From NCBI GenBank assembly GCA_020345785.1, contig CP070771.1:6039847-6063303 (forward strand): a stretch of DNA of 23,457 nt, read 5' to 3'. Positions 1 to 7,169 of this stretch are shown here, in pieces. This stretch comes from Desulfobacterales bacterium (GTDB lineage Bacteria > Desulfobacterota > Desulfobacteria > Desulfobacterales > JAFDCJ01). The position numbers were made by a program, and so were the translations under genes. Under the pieces are notes generated by a model. The model did no database searches. It worked only from the letters and a program-made list of their open reading frames with translations, and was not told where the DNA came from. How positions within the stretch are numbered: the stretch's first letter is position 1; every line of letters starts with the position of its first letter.

Positions 1-14
1 AAGGATAAGGTTAT

Positions 15-2984
15 ATGACATTACCAATCGAAAGCTTTGCTGAAGATTTTGATCCTTCTTTCAAGATCTTCCATGAATTGATGGCCAAAAAAGTCAGGGA
101 CATCCTGCTGGTTTCCACACCCTATGACGCCTGGATTATGGAGGAAGACTGCCGTCTTTCCGAGAGGATTATCAATGAATACCGCGGGCTGAACCTCAGC
201 AACCCTCCCCGCTTCACCTGGGTTGCCACGGCGGAGGAAGCACTGGCGGCACTATTTGATAAAAAATTTGACATGGTGATCACCATGCTGCGCCTGGCCG
301 ATATGGATGCATTCATACTGGGGCAGGAAATCAAGAAGAAAGATCCGGATCTGCCGGTGATTCTTTTGACTCACAGCGCGTTGCCTGCCGACGAATCCAG
401 CCGGGTTTTTACCCAGCCTCCCGGCATTGATCGCACGTTCGTCTGGTCGGGTGACACGGATATTCTGGTTTCTCTGGTCAAAAGTGCGGAAGACAGGATG
501 AATGTGGCCCACGATACGGAATCAGCCGGAATTCGGGTGATACTCTTTGTGGAGGACTCACCGGTTTATATATCGACGTTGCTGCCGGTGCTTTATCGCG
601 AGCTGGTGTCCCAGACCCAGGCGGTTTTAGAGGAAGGGCTCAACGAAGAACACCGTCTGCTGACCATGCGCGCCCGCCCGAAAATACTGGTGGCCCGCAA
701 TTATGAAGAGGCCATCAGTTTATATGAAACATATGAGCCTTATGTCCTGGGGGTTATTTCCGATGTGCGATTTCCGCGCGACGGTAGACTGGACGAAAAC
801 GCCGGGGTGGCATTTCTCTCAAAAATCAAAAAGGAGCGCTTCGACATACCGCTTCTGCTCACCAGCTCGGAGTCATCCAACGCCGAAAAGGCACTCATCA
901 TTCCGGCCTCTTTTGTTGACAAAAATTCACCCTCGCTGATTGCCGAGGTGCGATCCTTTTTTCTGGAGCAGCTTGGCTTCGGCGATTTCGTTTTTCGCAT
1001 GCCGGATGGTCGGGAAATTTTCCGTGCCAGCAACACCCATGCCCTTGAGAAAATGCTTAAACAAATTCCGGAAGAATCCTTCAGGTATCATACCAGCCGC
1101 AACGATATTTCCAGATGGCTCTTCGCCCGCACCGAAATTATGCTGGCGTCCAAGGTGCGGCCGATAAGGAATGATGATTTTGAAAGTGCCGAAAATCATC
1201 GGCAATATCTTATTTCCATTATTCAAGCGCGGCGCAGTCGCCGGCAAAAAGGAATTGTCGTAAATTTCGAAGCCGGCGATTTTGACCTGGACACGGAGTT
1301 TTTCAAAATCGGTAAGGGCTCCCTGGGAGGCAAGGCCCGGGGGTTGGCCTTTGTATCCAATCTGCTGCAACGACTACCCACAATTCACAAGAAATATGAG
1401 AACGTCAACATTTTTATTCCCCAGACCATGGTGATCACCACCGAGGGATTTGACACCTTCGTGGAGGAAAACAATCTGAAGCGGCTATCCAAATCAGATG
1501 CGGACGATGAAAAGGTGGCCGAAATGTTTTGCAAGGCCGCCTTTCCCCAGTGGATCGCCGTCGACCTGAAAGCGTATCTGGCCAAAATAACCTATCCGTT
1601 GGCCGTTCGTTCATCCAGCCTGCTGGAAGACGCCCAATTTCGCGCCTATGCCGGTCTTTACCGGACATATATGTTGCCCAACGATCATCCGGATCTAGCC
1701 GTAAGACTGGATCAACTGATTAACGCCATCAAACTGGTGTACGCCTCCACTTATTTTCAAAGTCCCAAGGCCTTCTCCCGGCGGGTTGGTCAGCGCACCG
1801 AAGAAGAGAAGATGGCGGTCATCATTCAACGGCTCGTCGGCGAAAGATATGGTAATTATTTCTACCCGGCGATATCGGGGGTTGCCCAATCCCACAACTA
1901 TTATCCATTTGCCAAAATGCAGCCGGAAGAAGGAATTGCCACCGTTGCCCTTGGTTTGGGTAAGACCGTGATGGAGGGCGAAAAGGCCCTGCGCTTTTCG
2001 CCGAAGTATCCGCAGATTCTGCCCCAGAGAACGACGGTCGATGATGTCCTTGAGAATTCTCAGCGATATTTCTTTTCACTGAGAATGGGCGGCCCTTATC
2101 CTGAGTTGGGAATCAATGAGGATGCCAACCTTGCCAAGCGCGAAGTCGACGATGTTGCCGAAGACCCGCCGATGAGAATGTTGGCCAGCACCTACATCCC
2201 GGAAGAGCATCGCATGCGGGATACCACCAGCATTCCGGGATATCGCGTGCTGACATTTGCCCAGGTATTAAAATATGATTTGTTTCCTCTGGCCGACTTG
2301 CTTTCTGATGTATTGGGAATCGGTGCGGATGGGATGGGGTGTCCGGTAGAGCTTGAATTTTCGGTCAATTGGCCGTCCGATCAAAAACGCCAACCGGAAT
2401 TCACCCTCTTGCAGCTCAGGCCGATGACCGCCAGGGCGGAGCTCGGGCAGGTGGAAATCAGCGATGCCGACATCTCCCGCGCCTTTTGCCGCTCCTTGCA
2501 TGCATTGGGCAACGCTGAGAAGGCCGATATGGCGGACATTATCTTCGTTAAGCCGGATGTCTTTGATGCCGGCCGCACCCCGGATGTCGCGCGTCAGATT
2601 GGTACGCTTAACGCCGGTCTGATGCGGGAAGGGAAAAAATATCTGCTTATCGGTCCGGGCAGGTGGGGGTCGGCCGACCGCTGGTTGGGCATTCCGGTAA
2701 GCTGGGCTGAAATTTGCGGTGTCGGCGCCATGGTTGAAACCTCTTCGCCGGAACTGAAAGCCGAACCCTCGCAGGGCTCGCACTTTTTCCACAACATTTC
2801 AACCCTCGGCATCAATTATGTCACGGTGGCGAATTCTAAAGAAGATTTTTTGAACTGGAGCTGGCTGACATCGCTTCCTATCGTCAATGAAACCGAATTC
2901 GTTGCCCATGTGCAGCTTGCCAAGCCGTTTGTCCTGAAAGTAGATGGACGCAGCTCGCGCTGTGTAATGTATGCAGAGGAGTAA
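15..2984 (+). CDS. Tandem receiver domains fused to PEP/pyruvate-binding (PEP synthase-like) domain
   Basis: This is a 989-residue cytoplasmic fusion. Residues about 25-160 form a receiver-like domain without the phospho-acceptor: the site after DMVIT is Met91, and the N-terminal acidic pair is missing. Residues about 172-320 form a second receiver that looks intact, with acidic E180-D181, acceptor D250 and K303. From about 430 it resembles the ATP-grasp (PPDK_N) domain of PEP synthase and pyruvate phosphate dikinase: GSLGGKARGL (K440), AVRSSSLLED (R532) and a closing LQLRP (799-803). The C-terminal part has GPGRWGS (from 880) and SQGSHFF (H923). I see no swivelling phosphohistidine domain and no PEP-binding TIM barrel, so it cannot carry out the full PEP synthase reaction alone. 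It is more likely a regulatory or partial phosphotransfer enzyme controlled by the receiver. The ATG at 15 follows a weak AAGG-type site. Domain assignment is confident; the reaction is unknown. Confidence 0.88.
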   Translation: MTLPIESFAEDFDPSFKIFHELMAKKVRDILLVSTPYDAWIMEEDCRLSERIINEYRGLNLSNPPRFTWVATAEEALAALFDKKFDMVITMLRLADMDAFILGQEIKKKDPDLPVILLTHSALPADESSRVFTQPPGIDRTFVWSGDTDILVSLVKSAEDRMNVAHDTESAGIRVILFVEDSPVYISTLLPVLYRELVSQTQAVLEEGLNEEHRLLTMRARPKILVARNYEEAISLYETYEPYVLGVISDVRFPRDGRLDENAGVAFLSKIKKERFDIPLLLTSSESSNAEKALIIPASFVDKNSPSLIAEVRSFFLEQLGFGDFVFRMPDGREIFRASNTHALEKMLKQIPEESFRYHTSRNDISRWLFARTEIMLASKVRPIRNDDFESAENHRQYLISIIQARRSRRQKGIVVNFEAGDFDLDTEFFKIGKGSLGGKARGLAFVSNLLQRLPTIHKKYENVNIFIPQTMVITTEGFDTFVEENNLKRLSKSDADDEKVAEMFCKAAFPQWIAVDLKAYLAKITYPLAVRSSSLLEDAQFRAYAGLYRTYMLPNDHPDLAVRLDQLINAIKLVYASTYFQSPKAFSRRVGQRTEEEKMAVIIQRLVGERYGNYFYPAISGVAQSHNYYPFAKMQPEEGIATVALGLGKTVMEGEKALRFSPKYPQILPQRTTVDDVLENSQRYFFSLRMGGPYPELGINEDANLAKREVDDVAEDPPMRMLASTYIPEEHRMRDTTSIPGYRVLTFAQVLKYDLFPLADLLSDVLGIGADGMGCPVELEFSVNWPSDQKRQPEFTLLQLRPMTARAELGQVEISDADISRAFCRSLHALGNAEKADMADIIFVKPDVFDAGRTPDVARQIGTLNAGLMREGKKYLLIGPGRWGSADRWLGIPVSWAEICGVGAMVETSSPELKAEPSQGSHFFHNISTLGINYVTVANSKEDFLNWSWLTSLPIVNETEFVAHVQLAKPFVLKVDGRSSRCVMYAEE

Positions 2985-3009
2985 TATATGGTCCTGCCGG
3001 ACCATGTAT
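2984..3009. terminator. Hairpin at the stop codon of the PEP-binding fusion gene
   Basis: The arms at 2984-2994 and 2999-3009 pair over 11 bp with one G-U wobble around the loop TGCC. The core ATGGTCC/GGACCAT is perfect. The stem begins on the last base of the TAA stop. No T-run follows, so it is a weak candidate for an intrinsic terminator. It could equally be a 3'-end-stabilising hairpin or the stop point of a Rho-dependent transcript. Confidence 0.4.
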
Positions 3010-3082
3010 TGCTATTCGGTTCCAGGTTCCCGATTCCCGGTTCAACGGTTACAATCGATGTTGGGGGCTTTTTATCCCTATA

Positions 3083-3170
3083 TAAATCAGCGACCATTGG
3101 CAGATCTTGTTTCCGGACCCTTCCAGGGGCCTTCCTCATAACCCCAGATCCGTTGGTGGTCGCTGATTTA
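3083..3170. repeat. 14-bp perfect inverted repeat enclosing about 60 bp
   Basis: Bases 3083-3096 (TAAATCAGCGACCA) are the exact reverse complement of 3157-3170. The enclosed segment contains CAGATCTT and CCAGATCC near its two ends. The element lies in the 247-bp non-coding gap between the PEP-binding fusion and the radical SAM gene. The rest of the gap is degenerate short repeats of the type GGTTCC/CGATTCCCGGTTC (about 3017-3046) and TGAACGCTGAACC (about 3177-3190). No reading frame with a ribosome-binding site is visible on either strand. It could be a small non-autonomous repeat or a structured RNA leader. Confidence 0.5.
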
Positions 3171-3231
3171 GAACGGTGAACGCTGAACCTTTGAATGGGT
3201 ATAAAAATTAAATTTTGGTGTTGAAGTTTAC

Positions 3232-4572
3232 ATGGTCAAAAAACAATCAGACACAAAATCAAATTCCATGCTCACCGCGGTGGTCGCCAATCAGGCTGGT
3301 GAAATATTCGAGTTGGAAGGATACGCTGCCGTGGGCATGGCAGGCGAAACGCTGGTTCCTTTGAAGGCCGGGACAACTCGCAGCATGCCCTTTGGCAGTG
3401 AACTGATGTTTTTGCCTGACCGGCACCCGATTTTGTATAACCTGCAAAACGACAAATTTGAAACTTTGAAGGAGAATCCACATGCGCCCGGTGAATCCCT
3501 ATTTCCGGTGGCGGCCTTTAATTCCCCCGGTTACGTCATCACGCATAACAGTGCTTACCGGCAGACCCGAAATGCGGGATATTTGCCTCTGTTTTCCTAC
3601 GGAGCCGTGGGGTGGCACCGGGCCAAATTTCGAACGGCCGTCGTGCTGGTTGATCCGGAGCCGCGCCAGGACCTGCGTCAAATGAAGCACGAGGATGTAC
3701 TTGCCGGTGTAGACAAAATGCGTCGGCAATTGCCGGTCAACAGGTTGCGCAAGCATTTAGAAAAGTGTGCCCTGCAATATGGATGTCCGGCCGGGAAAAA
3801 TTTCTTTCTGGGCCGCTATGAGGCGCCATTGCCGACTGCCCGGCAGTGCAATGCCCGCTGTCTGGGGTGTTTATCGCTGCAGAAAAACACCGGCATCCCC
3901 CACAGCCAGGATCGCATCGCGTTTACGCCGACCCCGGAAGAAATCGCCCAGGTGGCGTTGGCCCACATCACGAGAGTCAAAAGGAGCGTCGTTAGTTTCG
4001 GCCAGGGCTGCGAAGGGGATCCCCTGCTGGCCGCTGATGTGATTGAACCGGCCATCAGGCAAATTCGATCTCAAACCCGGGAAGGCACCATCAATATGAA
4101 CACCAACGGCAGCCGGCCTGAGACTCTTGAAGGACTTTTCGACGCCGGGCTGGACAGTGTGCGCATCAGTCTGAACAGTGTGCGGGAGAAATGCTATGAT
4201 ACATATTTTCGCCCGCGAGGATATTGCTTCAAAGACGTTTTGCATAGTATCGCGACCGGCTTGAAACGCGATAAATTTGTCGCCATCAATTATTTAAACA
4301 GCCCCGGATTTACCGACTCGCCCCAGGAAGTTGATGCGCTTTTCGATTTTTTGCGGAACTATCCGATTCAAATGATTCAATGGCGCAACCTGAATTTCGA
4401 TCCGATTCGATACCGGGAAAAAATGAACACGGTCGCAGACCATGGCGAGCCCGCCGGGATTAAAAACCTTCTGACTCGGATCCGCAGACAATTCCCGAAA
4501 TTAAAGTTTGGTTACTTCAATCCGCCAAAGGAAAAATTTGGCGATAAAGAAGGAATTCATCACCCCGGTTAA
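3232..4572 (+). CDS. Radical SAM protein with an extra upstream cysteine pair
   Basis: A 446-residue protein. The radical SAM cluster motif CX3CX2C is C206, C210 and C213 (QCNARCLGC). SFGQGCEGDP about 60 residues later fits the SAM-binding GGE-like strand of the family. Ahead of the cluster are about 150 residues of mostly beta-like sequence and then C179 and C185 in KCALQYGCP, which may bind a second metal or cluster. The substrate cannot be read from the sequence, and neighbours give no clear maturation target. The ATG at 3232 has no clear Shine-Dalgarno site, and a second in-frame ATG lies at 3268, so the exact start is uncertain. The family call is secure; the role (RNA or protein modification, or cofactor synthesis) is unknown. 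Confidence 0.88.
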   Translation: MVKKQSDTKSNSMLTAVVANQAGEIFELEGYAAVGMAGETLVPLKAGTTRSMPFGSELMFLPDRHPILYNLQNDKFETLKENPHAPGESLFPVAAFNSPGYVITHNSAYRQTRNAGYLPLFSYGAVGWHRAKFRTAVVLVDPEPRQDLRQMKHEDVLAGVDKMRRQLPVNRLRKHLEKCALQYGCPAGKNFFLGRYEAPLPTARQCNARCLGCLSLQKNTGIPHSQDRIAFTPTPEEIAQVALAHITRVKRSVVSFGQGCEGDPLLAADVIEPAIRQIRSQTREGTINMNTNGSRPETLEGLFDAGLDSVRISLNSVREKCYDTYFRPRGYCFKDVLHSIATGLKRDKFVAINYLNSPGFTDSPQEVDALFDFLRNYPIQMIQWRNLNFDPIRYREKMNTVADHGEPAGIKNLLTRIRRQFPKLKFGYFNPPKEKFGDKEGIHHPG

Positions 4573-4594
4573 ACATAAAAAGGGTTTAACTGGG
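4564..4594. terminator. Strong hairpin overlapping the radical SAM stop codon
   Basis: The arms 4564-4574 and 4584-4594 pair over 11 bp with one G-U wobble and a 9-base loop. The TAA stop (4570-4572) is inside the left arm. There is no T-run directly after it, but A/T-rich repeat sequence follows. It could act as a terminator or as an mRNA 3'-end stabiliser. Confidence 0.45.
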
Positions 4595-4597
4595 CAG

Positions 4598-4655
4598 GCG
4601 AAAGCACGAAAGAACAAAAACGCGAAAAAAGATAAAAAAATTTCGTGGTTAAATA
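4598..4655. repeat. Degenerate CACGAAA-type intergenic repeat
   Basis: The spacer after the radical SAM gene contains GCGAAAGCACGAAAGAAC, then CGCGAAAAAAG and the inverted form TTTCGTGG. The same motif family recurs at 5686-5747. Such A-rich CACGAAA filler is familiar from intergenic regions of sulfate-reducing Desulfobacterota. A lysine-rich 68-codon frame through this stretch (4508-4714) is an artefact of the repeat and is not called as a gene. Confidence 0.5.
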
Positions 4656-4735
4656 GTTTTTTCATCAAATGCAAAAAATCGCCCATGTTGTTGGTAAAAA
4701 CGGCCGAAGCTTAATGACTTGATGGGGAATTTGAT

Positions 4736-5524
4736 ATGAAACTTGAAGGTAAAGTGGCAATCATAACGGGTGCCAGCCAGGGTATTGGCAGCGGCATTGC
4801 TTTAAAATTTGCTGCAGAAGGAGCGGATGTCGTCGTCAATTATCGCAAAAACACGGATATGGCCGAGGCTGTTGCAGTGAATATTCGCAGGTTGGGGTGC
4901 CGGGCGCTGACGATCCAGGCCGATGTTTCCCAAAAACCGGATGTCGACCGGATGGTTCAAACGGCGTTGGCTGAATTCGGTAAAATTGACATTCTGGTCA
5001 ACAATGCCGGGATCTTTATCGGCGGCAAGGTTGCCGATCTCAAAGAAGAAATTTGGGATCGGGTGATGGCCGTGAATTTAAAGGGTGTTTTTTTGTGCTG
5101 TCAATCCGTCGGCAACTATATGATTGCCAATAAGGTCCGGGGTTCCATCATTAATATTGCCTCCATCTCCGGTAAGCTGCCCGAGCTCAACGGCAACGCC
5201 TACTCACCCAGCAAAGCCGGCGTCATTTCCTTTTCGGCGCTGCTTGCTGTCGAATGGGCTGAATACGGGATCCGGGTCAATACGCTCAGTCCGGGACCTG
5301 TAATGACGCCGCTTCAAAAAGAAATCTATTCGACCCCCGAGCTTCTCGAGGCCCGCAACCGGGGTATCCCCATGAAACGGCATGGGGAACCGGAAGAAAT
5401 CGGCAAAGCCGCGGTTTTTTTGGCTTCCGATGATTCAAGCTATATAACCGGCGAGAACCTTTCCGTTGATGGCGGTTCGCTGGTCAGCATGTTTCATCTG
5501 GTTCATCAGCTATCTTCAGGTTGA
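4736..5524 (+). CDS. Short-chain dehydrogenase/reductase (SDR, FabG-like)
   Basis: A 262-residue classical SDR, a normal length for the family. It has the nucleotide-binding TGASQGIG (residues 11-18), NNAG at 89-92, and the catalytic tetrad N114, S143, Y156 and K160 (YSPSK). It should catalyse NAD(P)H-dependent ketone/alcohol interconversion in the cytoplasm. N35-Y36-R37 after the second strand places a basic residue where NADPH-preferring enzymes usually have one, so NADP(H) is plausible but not proven. The ATG at 4736 is preceded by GGGGAATTTGAT, a moderate ribosome-binding site. It lies ahead of two MFS carriers and an alcohol dehydrogenase, which suggests catabolism of a small oxygenated compound rather than fatty acid synthesis: no other fab gene is present. 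Confidence 0.9.
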   Translation: MKLEGKVAIITGASQGIGSGIALKFAAEGADVVVNYRKNTDMAEAVAVNIRRLGCRALTIQADVSQKPDVDRMVQTALAEFGKIDILVNNAGIFIGGKVADLKEEIWDRVMAVNLKGVFLCCQSVGNYMIANKVRGSIINIASISGKLPELNGNAYSPSKAGVISFSALLAVEWAEYGIRVNTLSPGPVMTPLQKEIYSTPELLEARNRGIPMKRHGEPEEIGKAAVFLASDDSSYITGENLSVDGGSLVSMFHLVHQLSSG

Positions 5525-5691
5525 ATCTTTGCCAGGTTCTGATCCTGCCCCACCCTGATCGCGAAAAAAAAGGAGAAAATTTGCTATTTTATCTTTTTTG
5601 TGATTTTGATCCTTTTTTGAAATCTGAAAGGCTCAATTTAGAGTCTTAATTATGATTTCTTTGCATTTAATAAAAAAATTTTTTCATCACG

Positions 5692-5761
5692 AAAACACGA
5701 AATTTAGAAAGCACGAAACTTTGTATTTTCACCCTTTCGTGTTTTTCCCGCCGCGGCGGGA
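5692..5761. repeat. CACGAAA inverted repeat plus GC palindrome
   Basis: AAAACACGAAA (5692-5702) is the exact reverse complement of TTTCGTGTTTT (5736-5746), with another GCACGAAAC copy between them at about 5712-5720. Directly after is the perfect 14-base palindrome CCCGCCGCGGCGGG (5748-5761). Together they can fold into two adjacent hairpins. The composition, A-rich then abruptly GC-only, differs sharply from the coding sequence on both sides. Confidence 0.6.
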
Positions 5762-5821
5762 TGCTTTGGTGATTAATTTCTTTTTTGGTTCCGGCTTGTC
5801 CGGGTTAGGTTGTACTTAAGC

Positions 5822-5831
5822 AAAGGAGGGG
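5822..5831 (+). promoter_or_regulatory. Shine-Dalgarno site fixing a TTG start
   Basis: AAAGGAGGGG ends 4 bases before a TTG at 5836. No ATG or GTG in this frame lies at a suitable distance, and the hydrophobic first transmembrane segment begins a few residues later. TTG is therefore the likely initiator of the MFS gene. Confidence 0.7.
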
Positions 5832-5835
5832 CGTT

Positions 5836-7056
5836 TTGGCAGGACCGAAACGCGGGATCGTGTTGGCGGCATGCTGTCTGGCGGTGTTCTGGCCGGGGGC
5901 ATTTATATTCGGATTTCCAGGAGTTCTGAGCCAGCACTGGCAGCTGACCTTCAGTGTCGGAAAAGCCGCCGTCGGTCAGAGCATTTTTTTCATTCTGGCC
6001 GGCGCCGGTACCTTTATGTATGCCGTGGGACGATGGCAATCCACGATCGGCTCAAGTCGGATGGCCGCATTCGGCGCACTCATGTGTGGCGGCAGCGTCA
6101 TTTTTCTGGGGCACGTATCCAGCATCATCGGCGTATACCTTTGGGCGTTTCTGGTGGGAAGCTCCTCGGCGTTTCTCTACATACCCGCTTTGACGGTGGC
6201 GCAGGGCTGGTTTCCGAAGTCACGCGGCCTGGCCTCGGGTCTGGTGAACATGAGCTTCGGCCTTTCTGCCGCCATCATGTCGCCGGTATTCACCCAACTG
6301 CTGATTCGTTTCGGCTACGGTGCACTGACGCTGATTTGCGGCCTGCTGGCGTTGATCATCGGTTTGCTGGATTTCCGCTTTGTGCGGTTCCCCGGCCATG
6401 CGGCGATTCCGGAAGAAGCGCTGCAAAACCAGGCAACCGCCCAGCCGCCGTCCCTAAAGTTGTCCCGCAGCCTGCGGACCAGCGCTTTCTGGCTGCTGTG
6501 GCTGACCTATGCTACGGCCGGCGCAGCCGGTGTCGCCATGTTGGCACTTGCGACGGCTTTTGGACTCGCCAAGGGACTTCCAATTCAGACGGCCGTCCTG
6601 GTTTTGACCGCTTTCAATTTGACGAACGGCGTCGGACGACTGATCAGCGGATTTCTATCGGATCTGGTAGGACGCAATGCCACGATGACGTTTACCTTCC
6701 TCGCGGCCGGCGCCGCTGAACTGCTGTTTCCCCACACAAACAGCCTGGCGATCTGGCTGGTTCTTTCAGCCACCATCGGATTTGCCTTCGGCACGCTGTT
6801 TGCGGTCTCCGCCCCGCTGGCGGTGGATTGTTTCGGCATTCATCACTTCGGTGCGATTTTCGGTCTGGTATTTACCGCCTATGCTTTTGTGGCCGGCCCT
6901 CTGGGACCATGGCTCAGCGGGCTGCTGCTCGATCGCACAGGCGGCAACTTTGCGCTGGTGTTCGGTTATCTGGGGCTTTGCTACTTTGCGGCTGCGGTAT
7001 TGATCTGGTTTGTCAGACCGCCGGGTAAGTTACCCAAGACCCCAGTATTGATCTAA
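5836..7056 (+). CDS. MFS transporter, OFA (oxalate/formate)-like
   Basis: A 406-residue inner-membrane carrier with about 12 hydrophobic helices in two halves, split by a hydrophilic loop at about residues 190-215 (from FPGHAAIPEE on). The second-half signature GFLSDLVGR is present between helices 8 and 9. The corresponding first-half loop is degenerate (GRWQSTIGSSR), so motif A is kept only in the second half. The pattern of glycine-rich helices and VAQGWFPKSRGLASGL resembles the oxalate/formate antiporter group, which moves small mono- or dicarboxylates. The substrate is not determined. It starts with TTG behind a strong ribosome-binding site. A second MFS gene follows 113 bp downstream; the two are distant relatives rather than a recent duplication. 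Confidence 0.88.
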   Translation: MAGPKRGIVLAACCLAVFWPGAFIFGFPGVLSQHWQLTFSVGKAAVGQSIFFILAGAGTFMYAVGRWQSTIGSSRMAAFGALMCGGSVIFLGHVSSIIGVYLWAFLVGSSSAFLYIPALTVAQGWFPKSRGLASGLVNMSFGLSAAIMSPVFTQLLIRFGYGALTLICGLLALIIGLLDFRFVRFPGHAAIPEEALQNQATAQPPSLKLSRSLRTSAFWLLWLTYATAGAAGVAMLALATAFGLAKGLPIQTAVLVLTAFNLTNGVGRLISGFLSDLVGRNATMTFTFLAAGAAELLFPHTNSLAIWLVLSATIGFAFGTLFAVSAPLAVDCFGIHHFGAIFGLVFTAYAFVAGPLGPWLSGLLLDRTGGNFALVFGYLGLCYFAAAVLIWFVRPPGKLPKTPVLI

Positions 7057-7058
7057 AT

Positions 7059-7076
7059 TCTCCACTTTGGTGGAGA
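7059..7076. terminator. Hairpin 3 bases after the MFS stop codon
   Basis: TCTCCAC (7059-7065) and GTGGAGA (7070-7076) pair perfectly around TTTG. The octamer CCCCGGGG follows immediately. There is no T-run. It is a plausible mRNA 3' end or weak terminator between the two MFS genes. Confidence 0.4.
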
Positions 7077-7118
7077 CCCCGGGGAAGTTCTTCCGGTCCG
7101 GTGAGAAATCTGCAATGA

Positions 7119-7166
7119 ATTAAAATTCTAAATCAGAATATCGAAATCCGAAACAAATACGAAATT
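7119..7166. repeat. CGAAATCCGAAAC-type intergenic repeat
   Basis: The stretch contains AATTAAAATTCTAAATCAGA followed by TCGAAATCCGAAACAAATACGAAATT, a run of short CGAAA units. It reaches almost to the ATG of the next gene, leaving no recognisable ribosome-binding site. Similar filler is familiar from Desulfobacterota intergenic regions. Confidence 0.45.
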
Positions 7167-7169
7167 AAA

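Larger units (their letters stand above)
5525..5835. other. 311-bp non-coding spacer, A/T-rich with repeats
   Basis: No credible gene is visible. The middle (about 5565-5685) is strongly A/T-rich with several A and T runs. The distal part carries CACGAAA repeats and a GC palindrome, described separately. The spacer ends in the strong ribosome-binding site of the following MFS gene. A promoter for that gene may lie in the A/T-rich part, but I cannot pick a convincing -35/-10 pair. Confidence 0.6.

Noticed and set aside
4508..4714. 68-codon Lys-rich open frame after the radical SAM gene
   Set aside because: It overlaps the end of the radical SAM gene, runs through CACGAAA repeat sequence, and has neither a ribosome-binding site nor family character.
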